Shown: positions 28,605 to 35,374, counted from the stretch's first letter. The stretch: DNA of 64,000 nucleotides from Nitrosopumilus oxyclinae (GCF_013407165.1 NZ_CP026994.1:1206187-1270186), one strand, 5' to 3'. Made by a program: numbers and translations. Notes: generated from the letters alone by a model not told the origin.

Positions 28605-28647
28605 AATTAGAATCATTTAATTTCCCAAATTTTTGACCTAATATTAT

Positions 28648-28762
28648 GCCGGGGTAGCTCAGCCTGGTTAGAGTGCCAGTTCAATTGGTAAACTCTAACG
28701 GTTCTCCAACTAAGGCAATACTCATAATCTGGAGGTCGCGAGTTCGAAACTCGCCCCCGGCA
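28648..28762 (+). tRNA. Elongator tRNA-Met (CAT), with intron
   Basis: The acceptor GCCGGGG (28648-28654) pairs with CCCCGGC (28755-28761), discriminator A at 28762; CCA is not encoded. The D-stem is GCTC/GAGT, the T-arm GCGAG-TTCGAAA-CTCGC, and the anticodon loop CTCATAA (28721-28727) gives anticodon CAT. Removing the 40-nt intron leaves a 75-nt tRNA with a full anticodon stem CCAGA/TCTGG. The body resembles archaeal elongator tRNA-Met; the alternative is tRNA-Ile with a modified CAT. The 3' end is repeated at 35203-35223, so it seems to be an integration site. Confidence 0.92.
28680..28719 (+). other. tRNA intron at non-canonical position 30/31
   Basis: A 40-nt intron inside the anticodon stem. 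A bulge-helix-bulge can be drawn: outer pairs GAG 28671-28673 with CTC 28721-28723, central helix TGCC 28674-28677 with GGCA 28714-28717, and three-base bulges AGT 28678-28680 and ATA 28718-28720. Cutting after the second base of each bulge gives exactly 28679/28680 and 28719/28720. The place is between tRNA positions 30 and 31, not the usual 37/38. Confidence 0.82.
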
Positions 28763-28767
28763 CACAT
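28747..28767 (+). repeat. Direct repeat at the tRNA-Met 3' end (left att-like site)
   Basis: The 21 bases from the T-arm to just past the discriminator are identical to 35203-35223. About 30-90 bp further on, both places also share a caaaactatgc block, a run of T and tcaaactaat, though with different spacing. This is what integration into a tRNA 3' end leaves behind. Confidence 0.65.
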
Positions 28768-28933
28768 AATTCAGTTAGAAACCCTCACTTTGACCATCAA
28801 AACTATGCAGAACTAGGCAGTTTTTGTAGGGTATCAAACTAATTTTACGATACTCTTTGAGAGTTTGAAATTCAACTCTACGTTGATTCATCTAATTATT
28901 TTTAGGGTGAAATGGTGTAGGTAAACGTGAATA
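28763..28933. other. Non-coding stretch after tRNA-Met with island-end repeats
   Basis: No gene is seen in these 171 bp. They hold the block caaaactatgc (about 28798-28809), a ttttt run and tatcaaactaattttac (about 28833-28849). Similar blocks are seen near 35185 and 35266-35300. It looks like the left boundary region of the island. The short inverted ctctttgagag (about 28852) could form a weak hairpin. Confidence 0.5.
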
Positions 28934-29260
28934 TTAGATTAATTTTTTGAGTACATTAAATGCCATGCTATGTCTTTCAGGAGTAATCCATAATCTTTTG
29001 TAGATCTGAAAATCAGTTTCAAGTACAATGGCTTTTGTTTTTGTAGGTCTTGTTGCATCAAAATGAAACCAGTCTTTAAAATTATTAGAGCCTGAAATTC
29101 TTAATCTGCCTGAAAATAACCCCATTTTCTTCTCAGAAATTTTTCGGACATGAGATAGCTTGACATCTTTCTTACCCCAAGGCAAACACCAAGATTTGAA
29201 ATGAATCTTATCATCAAAAATTTGTATGTGTTTATCATTGTAAAGAGATGTTTTGGACAT
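28934..29260 (-). CDS. Hypothetical protein, possible PH-like fold
   Basis: A 108-residue soluble protein without signal peptide or membrane helix. Alternating short strands and a final helix (PERHSMAFNVLKKLI) are reminiscent of bacterial PH-like domains, but this is only an impression. Key points are several Trp residues and a single Cys in SWCLPWG. It is the first gene inside the presumed island and has its own upstream region. I do not recognise a family with confidence. Confidence 0.6.
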   Translation of the reverse strand: MSKTSLYNDKHIQIFDDKIHFKSWCLPWGKKDVKLSHVRKISEKKMGLFSGRLRISGSNNFKDWFHFDATRPTKTKAIVLETDFQIYKRLWITPERHSMAFNVLKKLI

Positions 29261-29410
29261 GAATTATTACAAATAATTATACATTTTAAACTATTCTACA
29301 TGAACTACACTACCCTTCACAACAGTAAACAAATACCATAGAGGTAAAGTCAAGAACAAATTATTCAAACTGTTGTGAATTTTTTATTTTGTTCAACATA
29401 TTTTTATCCT

Positions 29411-30091
29411 CTAAATTTTCCTCACAATAATTATTTGTGAATTAGTTTCTGCATGAAACTCTAACTCATTTCCACGAACTAAATCACCATTAGTGACTTT
29501 TTGTCCATTTAGTGTTCCTTTACCTAGAGTAACATATGCAATAAACTCACCATCAATTGATACAGTTTGTTTTGCATCAACTAGTCCAACATCAAGTATT
29601 GTTTTACTAGCAAATGTGTCATCTTGATTCTCATCCCCACCATAAACACGAATAATTTTTCCTTGTTGTAAAGAATATGATTTGTATCCTGCAGGCTCTC
29701 CAGATTTTTCAGGAGTAATCCACAACTGAATCATCCTGTTTTCTTTATCATCAGGATTTACTTCATTGTGTAGGAATCCTTCACCACCTGCACGTTGGAC
29801 CTGGACTTGATTTGCCTCAATTATACTCCCTTCTTCTAATGATCCTTTATGGGAAATTCGTCCATCAACAATTACTGAGATTACATCAATTTCCTTGTGA
29901 GGATGCAAATGTGTTTCTCCATTTGGAATAAATTTTGCATCAGCTAGATATACAAAATTTCCAATTCCAGACCATGCTTTAGTGTCATTATTTCCAAAAA
30001 CTCTAGGATCTACTACTAGACGATGCTCACGTATTCCTGCAAAACCTCCCAGTTTAAGATCATCTCTATGCAATACTTGTAATGTCATCAC
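29411..30091 (-). CDS. Pirin-family bicupin protein
   Basis: A 226-residue pirin-like protein made of two cupin barrels. The N-terminal cupin has GETHLHPHKEIDVI (about residues 56-69), which supplies the metal-binding histidines, and QRAGGEGFLHNEVNP nearby is a pirin hallmark. The C-terminal barrel is less conserved. Some pirins oxidise quercetin and others act as redox sensors; the reaction here is unknown. It is divergent from an HxlR-type regulator across a 232-bp region full of palindromes, which suggests control by that regulator. Confidence 0.85.
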   Translation of the reverse strand: MMTLQVLHRDDLKLGGFAGIREHRLVVDPRVFGNNDTKAWSGIGNFVYLADAKFIPNGETHLHPHKEIDVISVIVDGRISHKGSLEEGSIIEANQVQVQRAGGEGFLHNEVNPDDKENRMIQLWITPEKSGEPAGYKSYSLQQGKIIRVYGGDENQDDTFASKTILDVGLVDAKQTVSIDGEFIAYVTLGKGTLNGQKVTNGDLVRGNELEFHAETNSQIIIVRKI

Positions 30092-30181
30092 GATAACCTC
30101 CCAATTTCTAATTGAGATATCAGAACATCCAATATTATGCCATTTTTGAGGCTAATTTTCTTTTGATTTTGTATTTTATTA

Positions 30182-30207
30182 CTATACATAGTATAGTTAG
30201 TATACTA
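30182..30207. promoter_or_regulatory. Palindromes in the pirin/HxlR divergent region
   Basis: CTATAC-ATA-GTATAG (30182-30196) is a perfect 6-bp inverted repeat and is followed by the perfect palindrome TAGTATACTA (30198-30207). They lie about 90-115 bp upstream of the pirin start. HxlR-type regulators act as dimers on such sites, so these are candidate operators for the pirin gene. Confidence 0.5.
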
Positions 30208-30260
30208 AAGACTATATTAACAGAGTAGTGAAATTATAGATATCAACTTTCCATAAGGTA

Positions 30261-30302
30261 AGTTACTAATTTTTAGTAACTATAATAAAGTAAGTATAAA
30301 TA
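30261..30302 (+). promoter_or_regulatory. Inverted repeat and TATA box of the HxlR-type gene
   Basis: AGTTACTAA and TTAGTAACT form a perfect 9-bp inverted repeat with a 3-bp spacer (30261-30281). The TATA-like box tataaata follows at about 30295-30302, some 25 bp before the ATG at 30324. The layout fits autoregulation and a leaderless transcript. The preceding ataaggtaagtta (about 30253-30265) recurs at 31030-31042. Confidence 0.55.
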
Positions 30303-30323
30303 CGATTACTCTAAAAACAAAAC

Positions 30324-30752
30324 ATGACAGCAGATGAGCCAACTAGTGTAATGGATTGTTGTTCTTCAACTGATATGATGAAGTGCTGTCCAATTGATAA
30401 CACGTTTAAAATTATTGGGAAAAAATTTACTATTCACATTATTCGTAACATGGCAATAATGGGACATTCTAGATTCAATCAATTATTAGACAGTATTGAA
30501 GATGCGAATCCAAAAACATTGTCTGCAAGATTAAAAGAAATGGAAAAAGCAAAACTCATCACACGTACCGTATATGATGAAGTTCCAATCAAAGTAGAAT
30601 ACCAATTAACGAAGAAAGGAGAAGATTTGAAAGGTATACTAGGGCAGATGGCAGCTTTTTCAATGAAACACTATGCAAAAGAAGTTTTCAAGGATGGAAA
30701 GCCACGTAAATTAAAACAAGTATTTAAAAAATCAATGATTGCTTTAAATTAA
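30324..30752 (+). CDS. HxlR-family winged-helix regulator with N-terminal cysteines
   Basis: A 142-residue protein. Residues about 26-115 are an HxlR winged helix (KKFTIHIIRNMAIMGHSRFNQLLDSI, NPKTLSARLKEMEKAKLI). The first 22 residues hold five cysteines (CCSSTDMMKCC), of which a Cys near the start of the domain is typical of redox- or electrophile-sensing HxlR proteins. This suggests sensing of oxidants or metals. The divergent pirin gene is the likely target. Its 3' end overlaps a tiny zinc-ribbon gene on the other strand by 3 bp. Confidence 0.83.
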   Translation: MTADEPTSVMDCCSSTDMMKCCPIDNTFKIIGKKFTIHIIRNMAIMGHSRFNQLLDSIEDANPKTLSARLKEMEKAKLITRTVYDEVPIKVEYQLTKKGEDLKGILGQMAAFSMKHYAKEVFKDGKPRKLKQVFKKSMIALN

Positions 30753-30922
30753 TTTCTAGATCTAGTTCTAAGTTTTGCATGACAACATGGACATCTTATC
30801 TCTAAAGTTTTTACAAATAAAGAACAGTTAGTACATCTCTTGTAACCAGAAGAATATTTTAATCCGTTAGCTATTTTTTCTCCAGTGTATCTTACACAGA
30901 TTCCTTTACAAACTTGACCCAT
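30749..30922 (-). CDS. Small zinc-ribbon protein (57 aa)
   Basis: A 57-residue protein read from the ATG at 30922, MGQVCKGICVRYTGE... to CHAKLRTRSRN. Cysteines come as CKGIC (5 and 9), CTNC (30-33) and CPCC-H (44-48), enough for two zinc knuckles. A basic tail (KLRTRSRN) suggests nucleic-acid binding. Similar short proteins occur repeatedly in thaumarchaea. It is convergent with the HxlR gene and shares its last bases. Function unknown. Confidence 0.7.
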   Translation of the reverse strand: MGQVCKGICVRYTGEKIANGLKYSSGYKRCTNCSLFVKTLEIRCPCCHAKLRTRSRN

Positions 30923-31023
30923 AATAATACTAAAACTACAAAGAAGTTAAGTTGTATAGTAACCAAAAGGAAAGTTGATTTCTATTTGTTCACTTTCTAT
31001 TATAAATATACAAATGATATTCA

Positions 31024-31042
31024 CTTACATAAGGTAAGTTAG
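31024..31042 (+). promoter_or_regulatory. Inverted repeat just before a small ORF
   Basis: ACTTAC-ATAAG-GTAAGT is a 6-bp inverted repeat directly upstream of the ATG at 31043. Part of it, ataaggtaagtta, also lies in the HxlR promoter at about 30253-30265. The same regulator may bind both. Confidence 0.4.
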
Positions 31043-31186
31043 ATGAGTATGACAACAAAAAATAACTACAAAAGAACAGAAACTTTCAAGTATGTTCTAG
31101 AAAACTTCACGCCAATACCCCCAAGCAATGTCACATTCACTCTAACCTTACTCCAAAGACCAGGAGGTGAAATGTATGGAATGTAA
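31043..31186 (+). CDS. Small ORF (47 aa), possible leader peptide
   Basis: A 47-codon frame (MSMTTKNNYKRTETFKYVLE...) that ends inside the start of the next gene; its stop TAA at 31184-31186 lies just after that gene's ATG at 31176. Its codons include the ribosome site aggaggtga for the next gene, so the two would be coupled. No motif is recognised. It has a good start context behind a shared inverted repeat, but it may also be a non-coding leader. Confidence 0.45.
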   Translation: MSMTTKNNYKRTETFKYVLENFTPIPPSNVTFTLTLLQRPGGEMYGM

Positions 31187-31526
31187 CGGACCACAATGCT
31201 CAACTTTACGCACAAATTCAAGTAATAGCGAGTCTGAATCCTGTAGTTGTGATGGAGGCTGTGAATGCCCCTCCTGCTCAGGTCAAGATATGCTGAAATT
31301 TGCTGAAATCATGTGGCACAAGGCTGCAATGGCTGCAATGTTTGAAGCTAAAAAAGACAGAATAAAATCAAGACTAGAAAAATCATTTGGACCAACACTT
31401 GACAAAGGTGCAGATGCAGTAGTTGATGCAATATCAAAGAAAATCAGAAACGCAGTTCAAAGTTCAAAATCAGAACAAGAACTACATCAAAAGCTGTCTT
31501 CAATACTAAGTGAAGCGGCAAACTAG
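31176..31526 (+). CDS. Cysteine-rich helical protein
   Basis: A 116-residue protein. The first 36 residues are Ser/Cys-rich with eight cysteines (MECNGPQC..., CSCDGGCECPSC), likely binding metal. The remainder is a long amphipathic helix region (FAEIMWHKAAMAAMFEAKKDR...). The strong Shine-Dalgarno aggaggtga at 31162-31170 supports ATG 31176; a GTG at 31167 is in frame but is part of that site. I do not recognise a family. The placement in the island next to redox-type genes would fit a metal or stress role, which is inference. Confidence 0.65.
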   Translation: MECNGPQCSTLRTNSSNSESESCSCDGGCECPSCSGQDMLKFAEIMWHKAAMAAMFEAKKDRIKSRLEKSFGPTLDKGADAVVDAISKKIRNAVQSSKSEQELHQKLSSILSEAAN

Positions 31527-31613
31527 AGTTTTTTTAATCTAGTTTTTTTATTTTTTATTTATTTTACAAATCTTTAGAAATAAAAAATTAGATAGAACTT
31601 TCATCTATCTGCA
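31527..31613. terminator. T-rich convergent terminator region
   Basis: Between the convergent genes at 31176-31526 and 31614-31835 lie several runs of T on the plus strand (tttttttaatctagttttttta...), the usual archaeal oligo-T termination signal. On the minus strand the T-runs are weaker (aaataaaaaatt). Confidence 0.45.
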
Positions 31614-31835
31614 CTATTGTGCTCTGCCGATGTTTCCTGGTTTGGATTCATCATCACACAGTCTATCGCCGCAGACAATCTTAGCTGTTGCAGAGCCATA
31701 TGATTTAGGAGATTGTGTACCTTCGCTACCTTTCCCTTTTTGTGCATCAGCTTCAGAAATAAGATCTGGTGATAATGCTACCATCACTAGAGGCAAGATT
31801 GCTAACAATCCAATGGTTTTCATTTTTTGGTTCAT
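31614..31835 (-). CDS. Small secreted protein (73 aa)
   Basis: A 73-residue protein with an N-terminal signal peptide (MKTIGLLAILPLVMVALSPDLISEADA, read from the second Met) and a mature part of about 45 residues. It contains SYGSATAKIVCGDRLCDDE with two cysteines, a short motif I have seen in small exported thaumarchaeal proteins. The start is ATG 31835 or 31823. The role is unknown; the two cysteines could form a disulfide outside the cell. Confidence 0.7.
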   Translation of the reverse strand: MNQKMKTIGLLAILPLVMVALSPDLISEADAQKGKGSEGTQSPKSYGSATAKIVCGDRLCDDESKPGNIGRAQ

Positions 31836-31899
31836 GGAATAATTTAGAATATCTTGCTTAAAGAAAAATTTCCAACTCTATACCAAATTAGACCCTAGT

Positions 31900-32562
31900 C
31901 TAACCCATGATCATTTTGTGTGTACTTTCTAGTGAGAGATGAAGTTTGTACACTTTGTCTCCTTTCAAAATAAATATTTGATCGTGTTCCTCAAAGAGTT
32001 CTATTACATCCTCAATCCCTGTTGATAACAAGTCAGGAGTTTTGTATGGACAAAACATCAATCCTCCCGCTTTATTTTGATTATATTCATGTTCAAGTTT
32101 TACTGCTTGAGATAATGATGTTCGGTTTGCAATATCACCAATTAAAAAATCCACACAACAAATTGGTTGGCTATTTGCTTTTTTAGAAATTTTTTCCATG
32201 ACGCCATCATAATAACTTGTTAATTTTTTGAAATTAAGATCATATGGAATTATTGTTCCATCATACCATTTCATTTCATCTAATGTTTTAGTACCTGAAT
32301 TATTCTTAGGACTAATGTGACACTTGAACCATCCATTCTTTTTTGCAAAATAGTCAAGTGATTTCAAAAGACTATCCATGGATTTATCATCAGAATACAA
32401 AACCAGGTGATGAATTTTTAGAGTATCATCTTTTTTTGCTAGCCAAGAATCAATGGCGTCTTTGACTAGGGAATTAATTGAAATCCCTTGCTCTTTTGCG
32501 GCATCCCCTAATGTAGAGTATATTTCCTCATCTACGCCTCGTACTAGAACATCTTTTGTCAT
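31900..32562 (-). CDS. Ribbon-helix-helix protein with a C-terminal sensor-like domain
   Basis: A 220-residue protein. Residues 1-42 (MTKDVLVRGVDEEIYSTLGD...) form a ribbon-helix-helix DNA-binding unit like those of small repressors. Residues about 50-215 (HHLVLYSDDKSMDSLLKSLDYF..., CCVDFLIGDIANRT, GGLMFCPYK) resemble MEDS/DcmR-type sensor domains, which bind small molecules; this part is tentative. It faces a winged-helix gene across a region with three copies of the 10-mer atgctatcat. It is therefore likely an autoregulated repressor. No toxin gene accompanies it. Confidence 0.7.
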   Translation of the reverse strand: MTKDVLVRGVDEEIYSTLGDAAKEQGISINSLVKDAIDSWLAKKDDTLKIHHLVLYSDDKSMDSLLKSLDYFAKKNGWFKCHISPKNNSGTKTLDEMKWYDGTIIPYDLNFKKLTSYYDGVMEKISKKANSQPICCVDFLIGDIANRTSLSQAVKLEHEYNQNKAGGLMFCPYKTPDLLSTGIEDVIELFEEHDQIFILKGDKVYKLHLSLESTHKMIMG

Positions 32563-32591
32563 GATTTATGTGCCTATATCTGGTATATAAA

Positions 32592-32645
32592 ATGATAGCA
32601 TGATATCAATTATAGATACACTATTATATGCTATCATGCTATCAT
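32592..32645. promoter_or_regulatory. Operator with three atgctatcat half-sites
   Basis: atgatagcat at 32592-32601 is the exact reverse complement of atgctatcat at 32628-32637, and a third copy, overlapping by 2 bp, lies at 32636-32645. The sites fill the space between the divergent RHH gene (start 32562) and the winged-helix gene (start 32651). RHH proteins bind such tandem and inverted 8-10-mers cooperatively, so this is a good candidate operator for both genes. Confidence 0.65.
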
Positions 32646-32650
32646 ATACT

Positions 32651-32971
32651 ATGAATGCAATCACCGTCAGATCCATCACAACTTCAGCACATCCAGAAAT
32701 GAAAAAAATTTTCTGGAGTTTGTTTGTCTCAACAAGAGGCGCTGCAAACCGAGTAAAAATAATGTCACTTCTGAGAAACAGACCTAGTAATCCAAACCAA
32801 TTATCAAAAAATATTGAAATAGATTACAAGTGTACATCTCACCATCTAAAGGCATTAGAAGAGAATCACTTGGTAGAAAAACTTCAAGGTGGCGGAATAA
32901 CTACATTCTTTGTGTCTCCCCTCTTTGAGGAAAACCAAAAAATGTTTGATGAAATTATTAATGTAGCATAA
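32651..32971 (+). CDS. Winged-helix regulator (ArsR-like)
   Basis: A 106-residue regulator read from the ATG at 32651. The winged helix spans about residues 18-90: FWSLFVSTRGAANRVKIMSLLRNRP, then DYKCTSHHLKALEENHLVEKL. It is a relative of the gene at 18709-19107. The frame is open to a TTG-like codon at 32600, but that part overlaps the operator. The operator repeats end 6 bp before the start, so tight repression by its neighbour or itself is likely. The target genes are unknown. Confidence 0.75.
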   Translation: MNAITVRSITTSAHPEMKKIFWSLFVSTRGAANRVKIMSLLRNRPSNPNQLSKNIEIDYKCTSHHLKALEENHLVEKLQGGGITTFFVSPLFEENQKMFDEIINVA

Positions 32972-33060
32972 TTTCATATTTCTTTTTTATTTTTGATCAG
33001 GGTTAGAGTTGGGTGTTGTTTGGTAAAATTATCTTAAACTAAATCTATAACCTAACTAAC

Positions 33061-34332
33061 ATGAATACCACAAGATTCATGGGAATAACTACAACAATAC
33101 TATCCATTGCTTTGGTGGCTTTGTTTGTTCAACCCTCACTTGATTTTACGCAAGATGTGTTTGCAGAACCAAAAATGAAAAATGATTCTGTAAAACTAAC
33201 ATCACAGATTCAAACACAAGACAACGTTTCAATAGAATTCAGCGTACCTGAAACTATAATGGCAGGAACTCTAGTTCCAGTAAACGCACGAGTACATGAT
33301 TCTGAACGTAATGCAAATCTATCGCACACAGATTGGTCATATGCAATAATTGGTCCTAATGGAGAGATAGTTCATAGAACTACTACACTTCATGGTCACT
33401 TTGGAATTATGAACTTTAAAGATAGTTTTCCAGAGGCAGGAACATACACCATAAAGTATACAGTATTATCATCAGGACCATTCATGCTTGGCTCCCCAGT
33501 ACCAGAACTCGGACAAACAAGAGCTGTTGTATCTGGAGACTTGCTGAAATTCACTGAAGACCCAACTAACAACTTTGGTTCAAGAAGTTTTGAATTTTCT
33601 GTAAATGTCGGAAACCAAGGAAAGACCGTGATGTTACAAGGTTCAGAACCTGATACTGAAATTCAGGTAAAGTTTACCACACAGCCTGAACGGATTGTTG
33701 TAGGACAACCAACTACCTTACTCTTAGACGTAAATGACGCAAAAACAGGCGAGGACGCTACACACGTTGACGGTCAGATAAACATCAGTAGAGGATTCTA
33801 TCATTATCCATCTACATCAGGTGACCAACCTAACGCACCAATACCAATTCCATTACATGGAGCATATCATGGTCATAGAGGTGCACTCTCAACAACACAT
33901 ACGTTCTCCCAAGCAGGAACATACTTGATTACAGCAGATCTTAATGCAATACCATATTCAAATCCCCTATTTGGTCAAGCATCAACTAGATTTGTAATCC
34001 AAGTCTTTGATAATGAAGGAACTGTAGAGGTAATGCAACAAATGGAAACAGTCAAAGAAAATACTGTGGACATTGTTGGATTAGAATCTCCATTTTATGT
34101 TCCAAACACTATCTCAGCAACTGCAGGTCAGACAATAACTTTTGATAACGTCGATGGCAATCAACATACTGTAACTTCTGTCAAGTCTGGAACTCTAGAA
34201 CATGATGGAAAGTTTGATAGTAGTTTGATGCAACCTGGCGAAAAGTTTGAACTAGTTCTCAATGAGCGAGGCAACTATGACTATTTTTGTGCATTGCATA
34301 CTGGTATGCAAGGGACAATCATAGTTTCTTAA
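33061..34332 (+). CDS. Secreted protein with C-terminal cupredoxin domain
   Basis: A 423-residue exported protein. A signal peptide (about residues 1-36, ending QDVFAEP) is followed by two beta-rich parts, including SHTDWSYAIIGPNGEIVHR and TTLHGHFGIMNF, rich in His. The C-terminal 90 residues are a cupredoxin: copper ligands in GNQHTVTS and YDYFCALHTGMQGT (His, Cys, His, Met). It may be an electron carrier or copper-binding protein of the cell surface. Thaumarchaea use copper proteins for ammonia oxidation and electron transfer. It has no membrane anchor at the end. Confidence 0.8.
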   Translation: MNTTRFMGITTTILSIALVALFVQPSLDFTQDVFAEPKMKNDSVKLTSQIQTQDNVSIEFSVPETIMAGTLVPVNARVHDSERNANLSHTDWSYAIIGPNGEIVHRTTTLHGHFGIMNFKDSFPEAGTYTIKYTVLSSGPFMLGSPVPELGQTRAVVSGDLLKFTEDPTNNFGSRSFEFSVNVGNQGKTVMLQGSEPDTEIQVKFTTQPERIVVGQPTTLLLDVNDAKTGEDATHVDGQINISRGFYHYPSTSGDQPNAPIPIPLHGAYHGHRGALSTTHTFSQAGTYLITADLNAIPYSNPLFGQASTRFVIQVFDNEGTVEVMQQMETVKENTVDIVGLESPFYVPNTISATAGQTITFDNVDGNQHTVTSVKSGTLEHDGKFDSSLMQPGEKFELVLNERGNYDYFCALHTGMQGTIIVS

Positions 34333-34386
34333 CTTTTTTTTCTAATATGGACAAATATTCAAATAATTTAACAGGAGGAATTTCAC

Positions 34387-34548
34387 ATGGCAGAAGCTAG
34401 TATTGCAGCATATGGTGTAACAGTAGGTGTTGCAATTGCATTTGCTCTAGTTTGTTTTGTATTGCGAGGTAAAGGTCACTCCGATGGAACACACAACCAT
34501 GACTATGACAAAATTACAACAGATGATGCACATGTTCACCAAGAATAA
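34387..34548 (+). CDS. Small membrane peptide with His-rich tail (53 aa)
   Basis: A 53-residue peptide (MAEASIAAYGV...) with one membrane helix (residues about 9-27) and a hydrophilic tail with five histidines and several aspartates (HSDGTHNHDYD, DAHVHQE), which could bind copper. A clear Shine-Dalgarno (caggagga, about 34371-34379) precedes the ATG. It lies 54 bp after the secreted cupredoxin gene, so the two are probably an operon. Function unknown; copper handling is a guess from the tail and neighbour. Confidence 0.7.
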   Translation: MAEASIAAYGVTVGVAIAFALVCFVLRGKGHSDGTHNHDYDKITTDDAHVHQE

Positions 34549-34708
34549 TTTTTTCTCTCAAAACAAAATTGTACATACAAATATTGATGATCATGATATA
34601 GTTGAATGTCCCATATGTAATCGTGAAATCAAACCGTATTGGGAGCCCCGATACAATGGAGTTCGAGCAACATGTGATGTGTGTGAGATTAATTGGCAAG
34701 AATCATGA
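34523..34708 (+). CDS. Small zinc-ribbon protein (61 aa)
   Basis: A 61-residue protein whose second half has two CxxC knuckles: VECPICNREI and ATCDVCEINW. The start lies in the end of the preceding gene; ATG at 34523, 34526 or 34532 are all possible. The frame stays open further upstream (TTG 34457) but only as an overlap. The stop overlaps the ATG of the DUF488 gene (ATGA), so they are coupled. Function unknown. Confidence 0.6.
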   Translation: MMHMFTKNNFFSQNKIVHTNIDDHDIVECPICNREIKPYWEPRYNGVRATCDVCEINWQES

Positions 34709-35049
34709 TTAAAATTAAAAGAGTTTATGATAACTATTCAGAAACTGATGGGCATAGAATACTGGTAGATAGACTATGGCCTAGGGGGATTTCTAAAGAA
34801 AACGCTAAAATTGATTTATGGATAAAAGAAATTACTCCAAGTACTGACTTGAGGAAATGGTATCATGATAATCTGGATAAACAAGAAGAATTTCAGAAAA
34901 AGTACATTGTAGAAATTGATAAAAATTTTGATTCATTAAATAATATAAAAAAAATATTAAACAATCAAAAAACCATCACACTTCTTACTGCATCAAAAGA
35001 TTCTAAACCTATTCATGCCATAGTGTTGCAACAAAAATTAGAACGCTAA
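34705..35049 (+). CDS. DUF488 family protein
   Basis: A 114-residue DUF488 protein. The conserved RVYDNYSETDGHRILVDRLWPRG at the start and FQKKYIVEI and LLTASKD later are typical. The family has no settled function; it often accompanies stress and detoxification genes. The ATG at 34705 overlaps the preceding zinc-ribbon stop; a TTG at 34693 is in frame but unlikely. It is the last gene before the tRNA-end repeat that closes the island. Confidence 0.85.
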   Translation: MIKIKRVYDNYSETDGHRILVDRLWPRGISKENAKIDLWIKEITPSTDLRKWYHDNLDKQEEFQKKYIVEIDKNFDSLNNIKKILNNQKTITLLTASKDSKPIHAIVLQQKLER

Positions 35050-35374
35050 GATGCACTTATTGGAAAATATCAATTCTTCATTTATATTTAATTTTTCAAA
35101 TAATTTCTTAAATTGATAGAACCTTACAGTAAATCGTTATTTTACTGATTATTTTGGCCCCTTTAGATAAACTAAATTGGGCGGCATCAAACTAATTTCA
35201 CAAAACTCGCCCCCGGCACACATTATCCTATAACATTAAGTGCAAGATTCCATATTACAGGTTCAAAACTATGCCATTTTTGAAGAGTTTCAAACTAATC
35301 ATACAATACATAACATCAAAAATTGTCTAAAAACTTCGACAAGGTTTTTACTGTAATCTTTAATCTTCAATCTA
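35050..35374. other. Non-coding stretch with island-end repeats
   Basis: No gene is seen in these 325 bp. They contain tcaaactaatttcac (about 35188-35201), the 21-bp tRNA 3' end (35203-35223), caaaactatgcc (about 35266-35277), a T-run and a further tcaaactaat (about 35290). A tRNA body is absent, so it is not a second gene. The promoter of the 35375 gene (ttttta near 35345) lies at its end. Confidence 0.55.
35203..35223 (+). repeat. Duplicated tRNA-Met 3' end (right att-like site)
   Basis: Twenty-one bases identical to 28747-28767, i.e. the T-stem end, acceptor 3' strand, discriminator and five following bases of tRNA-Met. No D-arm or anticodon precedes it. Mobile elements that integrate into tRNA genes leave exactly this kind of copy at the far end. 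Confidence 0.65.

Noticed and set aside
31900-32562. Toxin-antitoxin module from the ribbon-helix-helix domain
   Set aside because: No small toxin gene is adjacent; the protein has a large extra domain and faces a regulator gene.
35203-35223. A second tRNA gene
   Set aside because: Only the 3' end is present; no D-arm, anticodon arm or 5' acceptor strand precedes it.
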